From an uncultured Aquabacterium sp. (GTDB lineage: Bacteria > Pseudomonadota > Gammaproteobacteria > Burkholderiales > Burkholderiaceae_C): DNA of 64,000 nt. The translations under genes were made by a program, and so were the position numbers. The notes beneath the pieces were generated by a model. The model saw only the letters and a program-made list of their open reading frames with translations. It did no database searches and was not told the origin of the DNA. The DNA lies in assembly GCF_913773725.1 (NCBI RefSeq), contig NZ_CAJYGK010000156.1:62001-126000 (forward strand), in the 5' to 3' direction. Position 1 is the first letter of the stretch. Each line of letters begins with the position of its first letter. This document shows positions 40,691 to 50,067 of the stretch, one piece after another.

Positions 40691-42370
40691 TTAGCGACCT
40701 GCTTGCTCCATGCGGCGCGTCACCAGAATGCCCTCGATGAAGAGCGCGTCCAGCCCGGCATGCTGCATGGTGCGCACCGCGTCCGCAGGGCTGTCGACCA
40801 CCGGCTCACCGTCCACATTGAAAGACGTGTCGAGCAGCATGGGCACCCCGGTACGGGTCCCGAACGCCTCGATCAGCGCCCGCCAACGCCGTGGAGCCAT
40901 GTCGTGGGTGACCGTCTGCAGCCGGCCCGTGCCATCCCGGTGCACCACGGCAGGCACCTGGGCGCGACGCTCGGGCCGGAAAGGCAGGACCTTGTCCATG
41001 TAAGGGGAAACAGGCTGGCGATCACCCAGGAACCACTCAGGCTGCGCTTCGGCCAGCACCGCCGGTGCAAAGGGCCGGAACGGCTCGCGGAACTTGACGA
41101 GGCGGTTGATGCGATCCTGCATCTCCGGCACACGGGGGTCCGCCACGATGGAGCGGGCACCCAATGCCCGCGGGCCGAATTCCGCCCGTCCCTGAAACCA
41201 GCCGATCACCTCACCTTGCTGCAGGCGCTGCACCGCCTCGGCCAGAAGCTCGCTTTCTCCAAGCCGACGCCACGTCAGCCCTGCCGCCTCTGCCGCAGTC
41301 ACCGCGTCGTCAGAGCCGAAACCTCGCCCCAGGCAGGACGACGCGCCATGCGCCCCGCGCCCCTCCAGCCTGTCTGCCCCGGAAATGGCCCGTGCGCCCA
41401 GCAAAGCCGCGCCGATGGCGGCCCCGCTGGCATCGGGTGCGAAGGGCACATAAAGGGATTCGAACGGCCCTTCGCAGGCCGCTCGGCCATTGGCCAGCGA
41501 GTTCAGCATGACGCTGCCGCTCAGGCACACGGCAGGCAGCCCCGTGCGGCGGTACAGCACATGCAGTCCCTTCAGCAGGTGCTGCTCGGCCAGCGCCTGC
41601 ACCGAAGCAGCCAGATCGAAGTGACGCGCGGACCAGGGCTCGGTCTGCTGCCGAGGGGGCCCGAACCAGCGAAGCCCTGCCTCGGTCTGCAGCGCCAGCC
41701 CACCGTCCTCGGCGAGCCGCCAGAAACCAGGGTTCACGTGCAGTCCCCCAGAGGGGTCCCAAGTCAACGCCTCGGCCCAGGACGGCGCGTGCCGGGCCGG
41801 ATCGCCCCACGCCGCCGCGCCCATCACGCGCCACTCATCCCCCTCCGGCCGCAGGCCCAGCCAGCGGGTGACAGCGCCGTAGACCGCGCCCAACCCCACC
41901 GCGCCCGGCTCGGCTTCATGCCAATCTGCCGCGGCCTGCACACTCCCACGCCCCAGGCGCTGTCGCCCCCAACGTCCCCGCTCGCCACCGCCAGCCCGGG
42001 CGTGCGGCTCGCTGCACCACACGGCGGCCTCGTCATGCGGAGACAGGCCCAGCGCCTGGGCCCACTGCGCGTCCTGCAGGGACACATGCCGCACGCGGCC
42101 CGGGAGAATGCCGCGACGAGCCAGCCAAGCCTGCCAGACGGGATCGCGCTCGAGCCAGGCCGGCCCGGCCACCACCCAACTGTCCACCGCCGCAGCAGAC
42201 AGATCCAGCCACGCCAGCCCCGCGTCCAGCGCCGTCACCGGACAACGACGGTCGCCCTTGCACCGGCTCAAGCGCTCCTCGGCCGAGGCAAACGCCAACC
42301 GACCGTCCTGCCAGAAGGCGGCCGCCCCCAGGCCCAAGCCCCAATGCATACCCACCGTCACCCTGCTCAT
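40691..42370 (-). CDS. carbamoyltransferase family (NodU/TobZ-like) protein with atypical N-terminal domain
   Basis: C-terminal YrdC-like/Carbam_trans_C: GEVIGWFQGRAEFGPRALGARSIVADPR...NRLVKFREPFRPFAPAVL...TSFNVDGEPVVDSPADAVRTM; N-term DGRLAFASAEERLSRCKGDRRCPVTAL. Confidence 0.9.
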   Translation of the reverse strand: MSRVTVGMHWGLGLGAAAFWQDGRLAFASAEERLSRCKGDRRCPVTALDAGLAWLDLSAAAVDSWVVAGPAWLERDPVWQAWLARRGILPGRVRHVSLQDAQWAQALGLSPHDEAAVWCSEPHARAGGGERGRWGRQRLGRGSVQAAADWHEAEPGAVGLGAVYGAVTRWLGLRPEGDEWRVMGAAAWGDPARHAPSWAEALTWDPSGGLHVNPGFWRLAEDGGLALQTEAGLRWFGPPRQQTEPWSARHFDLAASVQALAEQHLLKGLHVLYRRTGLPAVCLSGSVMLNSLANGRAACEGPFESLYVPFAPDASGAAIGAALLGARAISGADRLEGRGAHGASSCLGRGFGSDDAVTAAEAAGLTWRRLGESELLAEAVQRLQQGEVIGWFQGRAEFGPRALGARSIVADPRVPEMQDRINRLVKFREPFRPFAPAVLAEAQPEWFLGDRQPVSPYMDKVLPFRPERRAQVPAVVHRDGTGRLQTVTHDMAPRRWRALIEAFGTRTGVPMLLDTSFNVDGEPVVDSPADAVRTMQHAGLDALFIEGILVTRRMEQAGR

Positions 42371-42544
42371 GGCGGCAGTGTGCAACAGGCGGACGTGGGC
42401 CCGGCACACTGACGTGGCAAGGGCACATCTGCGCTCGGCCGGCGGCGGCACAAAGCCAGAACAACATGCCGCACCCGTGCTTTCTGCACGGTTGGCAGCC
42501 CGTCAACACCCCTAGAGTGGCGACACCGTCATCACGCCCACTCC

Positions 42545-43372
42545 ATGAATCCGGTCAGCGCCTTTTTCCCGTTCTCCCTGGTCTTGCCCAACATGCCCGG
42601 GGTCGCCCTGGAATTGATGCGCAGCCTGAACGACGACAACCTGTCGCTCAACGACCTCGCCAACGTGATCGGCAAGGATCCCGCGCTGAGTGCCACCGTG
42701 CTGCGCGTGGCCAACACCGCCCGTTACAGCCCTCTGCGCAGCATCAGCAGCCTGCGCGAGGCAACAGCGACCATGGGCCTGGTCACCCTCCGCAACCTGG
42801 CAATGGCCAGCAGCGTGGCACGCAGCTTTCCCGCCGTCCCAGGCCTGGACCGCCGCCGCTTCTGGCGCCGCGGCCTGGCGTGCGCGCACTACGCCGGCTT
42901 GCTGGCGCGGCCCGCCCTGGTTGATCCCGAAGTGGCCTACCTGGGCGGCCTCATGCTCCAGACCGGTCAGCTGCTGATGATGCAGGTCGAGCGCGAGGGC
43001 GTGGCCCTCATCGAGTCGAGCGTCGCGCGCCCTGGAGACCGTTTCCTGTTGGAGCAGGCCCGTTTCGGCTGCAGCCACGCCGACGTGACGGCCGAACTGG
43101 CGCGGCGCTGGAAGTTTCCGGATGCCCTGCTGCAGGCCTTTTCCACAGCGGCGCGGCCCCTGGAGGCCCGGCCGTTCCAGCCGATGGGCGCCGTGCTGCA
43201 CCTGGCGGTGCTGCTGGCCGACGCGATGGACATGGGCCTGCCGGCTGCCGATTGCCTCGACGCGCTCGCCCCGCAGCTGGTTGGCCACTTCAAGCTCAAC
43301 CTCGACTGGCTCGCCGACCGTGCGCTGTCTGCCGCGGACCTGGATGCCGAGGTGGACGGCATGATGGCCTGA
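42545..43372 (+). CDS. HDOD domain-containing protein
   Basis: LPNMPGVALELMRSLNDDNLSLNDLANVIGKDPALSATVLRVANTARYSPLRSISSLREATATMGLVTLRNLAMASSV. Confidence 0.88.
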   Translation: MNPVSAFFPFSLVLPNMPGVALELMRSLNDDNLSLNDLANVIGKDPALSATVLRVANTARYSPLRSISSLREATATMGLVTLRNLAMASSVARSFPAVPGLDRRRFWRRGLACAHYAGLLARPALVDPEVAYLGGLMLQTGQLLMMQVEREGVALIESSVARPGDRFLLEQARFGCSHADVTAELARRWKFPDALLQAFSTAARPLEARPFQPMGAVLHLAVLLADAMDMGLPAADCLDALAPQLVGHFKLNLDWLADRALSAADLDAEVDGMMA

Positions 43373-43454
43373 GGCAGGTGTTTACGCGGGTGGACGCGCC
43401 ACAGGGGCCGCCTCACACTGCGCACTCCCTCGTTTCAGCCCGTCTTCGCCTGCG

Positions 43455-43688
43455 ATGAAACCCTCCATCGTCGACGCCCTGCCCCACCATCGGTGCCCGC
43501 TGTGCGGCGGGCCGAATGCCTGTGCGCCGGCCCTGTCGGGCCGCCTCGACACGCCCTGCTGGTGCAAGAGCGTGACGTTTTCTCCGGAGTTGCTGGCGCG
43601 TGTGCCCAAGGCCATGCGTGGGCTGTCATGCCTGTGCCAGAACTGTGCGACGCAGGAAGTGCGCCCGGTCGAACCCGGCGCAGACTGA
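43455..43688 (+). CDS. cysteine-rich CWC-like small protein
   Basis: HRCPLCGGPNACAPALSGRLDTPCWCKSVTFSPELLARVPKAMRGLSCLCQNCA. Confidence 0.8.
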   Translation: MKPSIVDALPHHRCPLCGGPNACAPALSGRLDTPCWCKSVTFSPELLARVPKAMRGLSCLCQNCATQEVRPVEPGAD

Positions 43689-43850
43689 GCATCGGTACAG
43701 AGCCGTTCCAGCATGCAGGAACGGTCATGGAACTGCCACATTTATGGGCAACCTACCGGGTTACCCAGGGGGGAAGGCCCTTTCCCAAGGCTTCCCAACA
43801 GACTTATCCACAGGATGCGGGGATAAGTCGTCTGCCGTCCGGCAAGCGAC

Positions 43851-44156
43851 TCAGCGCTTCGGTTCGGTGCTGGACCAGAGACGGGCTTGAAGGCGCTGCG
43901 CGAAGCGGCTGCAGTTGAAGCCGGCACGCGAGGCCAGCTCGCTGAGGCGGCCAGCGGCCTGGGGACGTGTCGGCGCGCCAACCAGTTCGCGCATTTCCTG
44001 CTCCCGGCCGTACCAGCGGGCGTTGGCCAGCAAAAGCATGGCACAGGCCTTGTAGTCCGGAGACACGCTGTCCAGACTCTCCCACGCTTGCGGGTTGAAT
44101 CGGCCGTGCTGGGCGACGCAGAAATTCAGCAGCTGTTGCTCTGTATGACGGTTCAT
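43851..44156 (-). CDS. hypothetical protein
   Basis: MNRHTEQQLLNFCVAQHGRFNPQAWESLDSVSPDYKACAMLLLANARWYGREQEMRELVG...; plausible composition, no family recognised. Confidence 0.5.
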   Translation of the reverse strand: MNRHTEQQLLNFCVAQHGRFNPQAWESLDSVSPDYKACAMLLLANARWYGREQEMRELVGAPTRPQAAGRLSELASRAGFNCSRFAQRLQARLWSSTEPKR

Positions 44157-44269
44157 GGAACGACAACTTCCATTGATGCGATGACGGTTCAACGCAGGCC
44201 CCGCCTGCCCGGATGACAGGCGCTTTGCAAAAAACTACATCACCCCTCCTCCCCTCGGGGTCTTTCTGT

Positions 44270-44291
44270 AATTTCAGGATTTACTGAAATT
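44270..44291. promoter_or_regulatory. palindromic operator-like site upstream of gbsR-cydAB
   Basis: Perfect inverted repeat AATTTCAG-GATTTA-CTGAAATT, 48 nt upstream of the regulator start, in an AT-rich patch. Confidence 0.65.
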
Positions 44292-44339
44292 TGTCAAAGA
44301 CAATGCGCTCACCTCTCCCCTTTCGGAAAGCCCCTCACC

Positions 44340-44918
44340 ATGTCCGCTGCCATGTCCCCCCTGGTCGCCACCTTTGTCGCCCACTTCGGCGAGATGGGCA
44401 GCCGCTGGGGCATCAACCGCACCGTCGGTCAGATCTACGCACTCATCTACCTGTCGCCCCGCCCGCTGAACGCCGACGAGATCACCGAAGCGCTGTCGTT
44501 CAGCCGCTCCAACGTCAGCATGGGTCTGAAGGAGTTGCAGTCCTGGCGACTGGTCCGGCTCAAGCACATGCCGGGCGATCGCCGCGAGTACTTTGACGCT
44601 CCGTCTGACGCCTGGGAGATCTTCCGTACCCTGGCCGAAGAGCGCCGCCGCCGAGAGGTGGAGCCCACGCTGACCATGCTGCGCGGCGCCCTCATGGCCA
44701 GCCCGGCCAGCGACGACGACCGCGTGGCCCAGGAACGCATGCAGGGCATGCACGACCTCATCGAATTGATGATGACCTGGTTCGACGACGTGCAGCGCAT
44801 GGACGCCCGCACGCTCGCCCAGTTGATGAAGCTGGGCTCGAAGGTCGGTCGTTTGCTGGAGTTCACCGGCCACCTGAAGGTGGTCGGTCAGCGTGAAACG
44901 CAACGAGATCCGGAGTGA
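44340..44918 (+). CDS. GbsR/MarR-family transcriptional regulator
   Basis: GRIYALIYLSP-type wHTH: WGINRTVGQIYALIYLSPRPLNADEITEALSFSRSNVSMGLKELQSWRLVRLKHMPGDRREYFDAPSDAWEIFRTLAEERRRRE. Confidence 0.88.
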   Translation: MSAAMSPLVATFVAHFGEMGSRWGINRTVGQIYALIYLSPRPLNADEITEALSFSRSNVSMGLKELQSWRLVRLKHMPGDRREYFDAPSDAWEIFRTLAEERRRREVEPTLTMLRGALMASPASDDDRVAQERMQGMHDLIELMMTWFDDVQRMDARTLAQLMKLGSKVGRLLEFTGHLKVVGQRETQRDPE

Positions 44919-44923
44919 GCGCC

Positions 44924-46312
44924 ATGGATGCCCTCGACACCCTGCTGCTGTCACGCATGCAGTTCGCGGCCAACATCACCTTCCACATCCTCTTTCCAAC
45001 CATCAGCATCGCGCTCGGCTGGGTGCTGCTGTTCATGCGCTGGCGCTGGCTGCGCACGGGGCACACGGCCTGGCTGGGTGCCTGGCGCCTGTGGACCAAG
45101 GTGTTCGCGCTGACCTTCGCCCTGGGCGTCGTCAGCGGCGTCACCATGAGTTTCCAGTTCGGCACCAACTGGCCGGGCTTCATGGCGCGGGCGGGCAACA
45201 TCGCCGGGCCACTGCTGGGCTACGAGGTGCTCACGGCCTTCTTCCTGGAGGCCACCTTCCTGGGCGTGATGCTGTTCGGCCATGGCCGGGTCAGCGAGCG
45301 CATGCACCTGGTGGCCAATTTCCTGGTCGCCTTCGGCACCACCATGAGCGCGTTCTGGATCCTGAGCCTGAACTCCTGGATGCAGACCCCGCAAGGCCAC
45401 ACGCTGGTCAACGGCGAGTTGCATGCCACCGACTGGCTGGCCATCGTCTTCAACCCGAGTTTTCCGTACCGGCTCACGCACATGCTGCTGGCGTCCGGGC
45501 TGACCGTGGCCTTCCTGATGGCGGGGCTGGCGGCCAGCCAGGTGCTGCGCGGCTGCGCCAATGCGGCCACGCCCAAGGTGCTGCGTCTGGGCGTCACGCT
45601 GGCGGCGGTGCTGATCCCGCTGCAGATCATTGCAGGTGACCTGCATGGGCTCAACACCCTCAAGCACCAGCCGGCCAAGATCGCCGCCATCGAAGGCATC
45701 TGGCACACCGAGCGCGGCGCGCCCCTTCTGCTCATGGCCTGGCCGAACGAGGCCGAGCAGCGGCACGACTGGGCCGTGGGCATCCCCAAGCTCGGGTCGC
45801 TCATCCTCACGCACAGCGCCGATGGCGAACTCCAGGGGCTGTCTTCCTTCCCGGGAGCGCACCCGCCAGTCAAGCCCGTGTTCTTCAGCTTCCGCATCAT
45901 GGTGGGCATGGGCACGCTGATGCTGCTGGTCAGCTGGCTGGCGTGGTGGCGCCTGCGACGCGCCGGCTGGTCCACGGCCGACGCCCGTGTGCCGAAGGCC
46001 GTGTGGCGCGCGCTGTCGTGGATGACCTTCTCGGGCTGGGTCGCCACCGTGGCCGGCTGGTATGTCACCGAGATCGGCCGCCAGCCCTACCTTGTGCACG
46101 GCGTGCTGCGCACCGCCGACCTTGTCACCACCACGCCGGCCGCCACGGTGGCCTGGAGCCTGACCGGCTACGTGGTGCTTTACGTGAGCCTGCTGCTCGC
46201 CTACATCGGCGTGCTGCGCTACCTCAGCAGCAAGCCCCTGGACGCGGCCGGCCCGGACCCGGTCGTACCCGGCATGACGACCGAACAGGGTCTCGTTCAG
46301 CAAGGAGCCTGA
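44924..46312 (+). CDS. cydA: cytochrome bd-type (cyanide-insensitive type) ubiquinol oxidase subunit I
   Basis: LLSRMQFAANITFHILFPTISIALGW...GPLLGYEVLTAFFLEATFLGVMLFG...KHQPAKIAAIEGIWHTE...GRQPYLVHGVLRTADLVTTTPA; short Q-loop. Confidence 0.95.
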   Translation: MDALDTLLLSRMQFAANITFHILFPTISIALGWVLLFMRWRWLRTGHTAWLGAWRLWTKVFALTFALGVVSGVTMSFQFGTNWPGFMARAGNIAGPLLGYEVLTAFFLEATFLGVMLFGHGRVSERMHLVANFLVAFGTTMSAFWILSLNSWMQTPQGHTLVNGELHATDWLAIVFNPSFPYRLTHMLLASGLTVAFLMAGLAASQVLRGCANAATPKVLRLGVTLAAVLIPLQIIAGDLHGLNTLKHQPAKIAAIEGIWHTERGAPLLLMAWPNEAEQRHDWAVGIPKLGSLILTHSADGELQGLSSFPGAHPPVKPVFFSFRIMVGMGTLMLLVSWLAWWRLRRAGWSTADARVPKAVWRALSWMTFSGWVATVAGWYVTEIGRQPYLVHGVLRTADLVTTTPAATVAWSLTGYVVLYVSLLLAYIGVLRYLSSKPLDAAGPDPVVPGMTTEQGLVQQGA

Positions 46313-46313
46313 C

Positions 46314-47321
46314 ATGGACTTCGATACCTTCTTGCCCGTGCTGTTCTGGCTGCTGATGGGCGTGTCCATGCTGGCCTATGTGGCCCTGGACGGCTACGAC
46401 CTGGGCGTGGGCATGCTGCTGCCGCGCGCCCATGGCGACGGCGAACGCGACGAGATGGTCTCCTCCATCGGTCCGTTCTGGGATGCCAACGAGACCTGGC
46501 TGGTGCTGGGCGTCGGCCTGCTCCTCATCGCCTTCCCGAAGGCGCACGGGGTGATCCTGCAGGCGTTGTACATCCCGGTGGCACTGATGCTGCTGGGCCT
46601 CATCCTCCGCGGGGTGGCGTTCGACTTCCGCGTCAAGGCCCGCGCGCAACACAAGCCGCTGTGGAACCGGGCCTTCTTTGCCGGCTCGCTGCTGGCCTCG
46701 TTGGCACAGGGCTGGATGCTCGGCCGCTACGTCACGGGCCTGGCCGAGGGGCCGATGGCCCTGGTGTTTGCCGCTGGCGTGGCCGTGGCCGTGCCCGTGG
46801 CCTACGTGCTGTTGGGCGCGTGCTGGCTCATCCTCAAGACCGACGGGGCCCTGCAACGCCGTGCGGTGGGCTGGGCCAAGGCGGCCTGGCCGGGGCTCGT
46901 GCTGGCCCTGCTGCTGGTGTCGGTGGCCACGCCGCTGGTCAGCCCCACGGTGGCCGAACGCTGGTTCACCATGCCCGCCCTGCTGGCCCTGCTGCCCGTG
47001 CCCCTGATGACCGGCATGGCCCTGATTGCGTTACGCGGGCTGCTGAATTCGCACCGCGTGCAAGGGCCGAATGGCAAGCTGGCGTGGCTGCCGCTGGTGC
47101 TGGCCATCAGTGTGCTGGTGCTGGGCGCTTTCGGGCTGGCCTACAGCCTCTACCCGTACGTGCTGCTCGACCGGCTCACAGTGTGGGAAGTGGCCAGCGC
47201 ACCGTCCTCGCTCAAGATCATCCTCGTGGGCACGGCCATCAGCCTGCCAGCGATCGCTGGCTACACGGTCTTCGTCTACCGGGTGTTCGGGGGCAAGACG
47301 AGCGGCATCACCTACGGGTGA
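46314..47321 (+). CDS. cydB: cytochrome bd-type ubiquinol oxidase subunit II
   Basis: LPVLFWLLMGVSMLAYVALDGYDLGVGMLLPRAHGDGERDEMVSSIGPFWDANETWLVLGVGLLLIAFPKAHG. Confidence 0.95.
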   Translation: MDFDTFLPVLFWLLMGVSMLAYVALDGYDLGVGMLLPRAHGDGERDEMVSSIGPFWDANETWLVLGVGLLLIAFPKAHGVILQALYIPVALMLLGLILRGVAFDFRVKARAQHKPLWNRAFFAGSLLASLAQGWMLGRYVTGLAEGPMALVFAAGVAVAVPVAYVLLGACWLILKTDGALQRRAVGWAKAAWPGLVLALLLVSVATPLVSPTVAERWFTMPALLALLPVPLMTGMALIALRGLLNSHRVQGPNGKLAWLPLVLAISVLVLGAFGLAYSLYPYVLLDRLTVWEVASAPSSLKIILVGTAISLPAIAGYTVFVYRVFGGKTSGITYG

Positions 47322-47368
47322 GCCATGGGGTGTATCCCGCATGGGCCCTCGGCGCGGCATCCGGCACG

Positions 47369-48010
47369 ATGCAGCGCATGATCACACTGTACGACTGCGC
47401 CACCGCGCCGAGCCCGCGCCGCGCCCGCATCCTGCTGGCTGAAAAAGGCATCCCGCACGAGACCGTTCAGGTCGACCTGATGCGGGGCGAGCAGCTGGGC
47501 GACGCCTTCCGGACACTCAACCCGCAGTGCACCGTGCCCGCGCTGAAGCTGGACGACGGCACCGTGCTGCCCGACAACGCGGCGATCTGGGCCTGGGCGG
47601 AAGCCGCCTGGCCCGACCCGCCGCTGCTGGGGCGCACGCCCATCGAAAAGGCGCAGGTGGCGAGCTGGAACGCGCGCCTGGAGTTTGAAGGCCTGCTGGC
47701 CGTGGCCGAGGCCTTCCGCAACACCAGCCCGGCCATGAAGGGCCGCGCCCTGACGGGCGAGGCCAGCGTGCCCCAGATCCCGGAGCTGGGTGAACGGGGC
47801 CAGACCCGGGCGCTGCGCTTTTTCGACACGCTGAACGCCCACCTGGCCGACCGCGATTTCGTGGCAGCCGACCACCTCACGCTCGCCGACATCACCGCCG
47901 TGGTGCTGGTCGACTTCGCCCGCATCATCCGGTTCAAACCCGGTGAGGCGCACCCGCATCTGGCCCGGTGGCGCGCTGCGCTGGCCGAGCGCCCCAGCCT
48001 GAAAGCCTGA
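47369..48010 (+). CDS. glutathione S-transferase family protein
   Basis: [73 protein letters not shown]. Confidence 0.9.
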   Translation: MQRMITLYDCATAPSPRRARILLAEKGIPHETVQVDLMRGEQLGDAFRTLNPQCTVPALKLDDGTVLPDNAAIWAWAEAAWPDPPLLGRTPIEKAQVASWNARLEFEGLLAVAEAFRNTSPAMKGRALTGEASVPQIPELGERGQTRALRFFDTLNAHLADRDFVAADHLTLADITAVVLVDFARIIRFKPGEAHPHLARWRAALAERPSLKA

Positions 48011-48012
48011 GC

Positions 48013-48699
48013 ATGATCGACCTGTACACCGCCTCCACCCCCAATGGCCACAAGGTGTCGGTGGCACTCGAGGAACTGGGCCTGCCGTACACCGTGCACG
48101 CGATCGACCTGGCTGCGGGCGAGCAGAAGCAGCCCTGGTTCCTCCAACTCAACCCGAATGGCCGCATCCCCGTCATTGTCGACCGCGAAGCCGGCGACTT
48201 CGCGGTGTTCGAATCGGGCGCCATTCTGGTCTATCTGGCCGAAAAGACAGGCCGCTTGATGCCCAGCGACGCGCAGGGCCGATCGCGCGTCTTGCAATGG
48301 CTGATGTTCCAGATGGGCGGCGTGGGGCCCATGATGGGCCAGGCCAATGTGTTCTTCCGCTATTTCCCCGAGAAGATCCAGCCCGCCATCGACCGCTACC
48401 AGAATGAATCCCGGCGCCTGTTCGAGGTGCTGGACGGCCAGCTTGCGCGCACCGAATGGCTGGCTGGCCCCGACCTGTCGATCGCCGACATCGCGAACTG
48501 GTGCTGGGTGCGTACGCACCGCTGGTCGGGCGTGTCGGTCGACGGGCTGCCGCACCTGCAGCGCTGGCTGGATGCCATGAAGGCGCGGCCGGCCTGTCAA
48601 CGGGGCGTGGCTGTGCCCGTCAAGGTAGAAAGCCTGGTTCAGGACGACAAGGGCTCGACCGCCTTCATCGAACAGGCGCAGAAGATGGTGCAGCGGTGA
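48013..48699 (+). CDS. glutathione S-transferase family protein (YfcG/Ure2p-like)
   Basis: [78 protein letters not shown]. Confidence 0.9.
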   Translation: MIDLYTASTPNGHKVSVALEELGLPYTVHAIDLAAGEQKQPWFLQLNPNGRIPVIVDREAGDFAVFESGAILVYLAEKTGRLMPSDAQGRSRVLQWLMFQMGGVGPMMGQANVFFRYFPEKIQPAIDRYQNESRRLFEVLDGQLARTEWLAGPDLSIADIANWCWVRTHRWSGVSVDGLPHLQRWLDAMKARPACQRGVAVPVKVESLVQDDKGSTAFIEQAQKMVQR

Positions 48700-48705
48700 G
48701 GTGAA

Positions 48706-50067
48706 TCACCCCTCGACCGGCGGATGCTCCGTGCCTTCGGGCGGGGCACCGTCCGTGGCATCGTGCACCACACGGTTGCGTCCCTGGTCCTTGGCACGAT
48801 AGAGCGCCGCGTCGGCACGCGCCAGCCAACGCGTCAGGCTCAGCTCCCGCCAGTCGAACTGCGCCACACCGATGCTCACGCTCACGCGCAGGGGTTTGCC
48901 GTCCACCATGAGCCGAGCCTCGCTTACGGCACGGCGGATGCGCTCGGCCAACGCACCCGCCTGGGCGACATTTGCGTTGGGAAGCAGCACCACGAACTCC
49001 TCGCCGCCTATGCGGGCCAAGGTGTCCATGTTGCGGATCTGCTGCTGCACCACCTGGGCAAAGTTCACCAGCACGGCGTCGCCCGTGACATGCCCGTGCT
49101 GGTCGTTGATGCCCTTGAAGTGATCCAGATCCAGCATCAGCAGCGACAGGTCATTGCGGTAGCGCAGGGCGCGCTGCATCTCGACCTCGGCCACTTCAGT
49201 GAACGCAAGACGGGTGGCGGTGCCAGTGAGGGCATCGGTTCGGGCGGCCTGCTCGGCGACCTCCTTCTGATGACGCAGCTCGCGGGTGGCCTGCTCGATG
49301 CGGTACTGCAGCTCCTCCTGGGTGGTGGCGATCCGGCCGATCATCACGTTGATGCCCAGCGCCAGCGGACGCAACACCCCGCTGCGATGGATGTCCACCC
49401 GCTCATCGAGATCGCCTTGGCCCACGCGGGCAACCACATCGTTGATCAGCGTGATCTGGGCCGTCACGCGCGAAGCCAGCAAGGTCGCGAGCCCGCCGGC
49501 AAGCAACAGCCCCCCAGCCGCCGTCACGAGCGACCAGAGCAACAGCTCCTTCTGCTGCTGCGCCAGCGTCTCCATCGACATCTCGAGCACCGCATGCCCC
49601 ACCAGGCGAGAGCCCGGACCGTAAGCCAGGCCAGCCGAGGGCGTCGGCGTGTACAGATCGTCCACCGGGCCGGCCGTCGGGTAGATCGGCTGCACGATGC
49701 GCAACTCGTCGGCCACCTGCACGTCCAGCAGCGAGCCCTGAGGCGCAGGGCTTGCCGTCAACTGACCTGCCGATGCCAGCAGTTGCCCTTGCGCGTCATA
49801 GACCGCCACGCCGCGCAACTGCTTGTCGTTGCGCACGGCCGCCTCGGTCAGTCTGACCAGCCCCTCCCGGTCGCCGGCAAACACCATGAACTCCGCCGCG
49901 CTGCCCAACTGCCGCGCCGACGCGACACCGCGGTCCTGCAAGGCATCGGCCATGCGCTCGCCATAACGAAACGCAAATCCGGCTACCAGCATGGCGATCA
50001 CCAGCATGGCTGGCAACGCCGTGGCCACCCACAGACGCGCCCGGATGCCGCCCAACTTCAAGCTCAC
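48706..50067 (-). CDS. membrane HAMP-GGDEF diguanylate cyclase with periplasmic sensor region
   Basis: Two TMs flanking ~130 aa periplasmic region, HAMP (ARVGQGDLDERV), GGDEF: ARTDALTGTATRLAF...LLMLDLDHFKGINDQHGHVTGD...RNMDTLARIGGEEFVVLLPNA; I-site RxxD (RNMD) present; GTG start overlaps upstream stop. Confidence 0.9.
   Translation of the reverse strand: MSLKLGGIRARLWVATALPAMLVIAMLVAGFAFRYGERMADALQDRGVASARQLGSAAEFMVFAGDREGLVRLTEAAVRNDKQLRGVAVYDAQGQLLASAGQLTASPAPQGSLLDVQVADELRIVQPIYPTAGPVDDLYTPTPSAGLAYGPGSRLVGHAVLEMSMETLAQQQKELLLWSLVTAAGGLLLAGGLATLLASRVTAQITLINDVVARVGQGDLDERVDIHRSGVLRPLALGINVMIGRIATTQEELQYRIEQATRELRHQKEVAEQAARTDALTGTATRLAFTEVAEVEMQRALRYRNDLSLLMLDLDHFKGINDQHGHVTGDAVLVNFAQVVQQQIRNMDTLARIGGEEFVVLLPNANVAQAGALAERIRRAVSEARLMVDGKPLRVSVSIGVAQFDWRELSLTRWLARADAALYRAKDQGRNRVVHDATDGAPPEGTEHPPVEG

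Noticed and set aside
40082-42412. 776-aa + ORF opposite subtilase and carbamoyltransferase
   Set aside because: Spans two genuine opposite-strand genes and their junction; no domain signatures.
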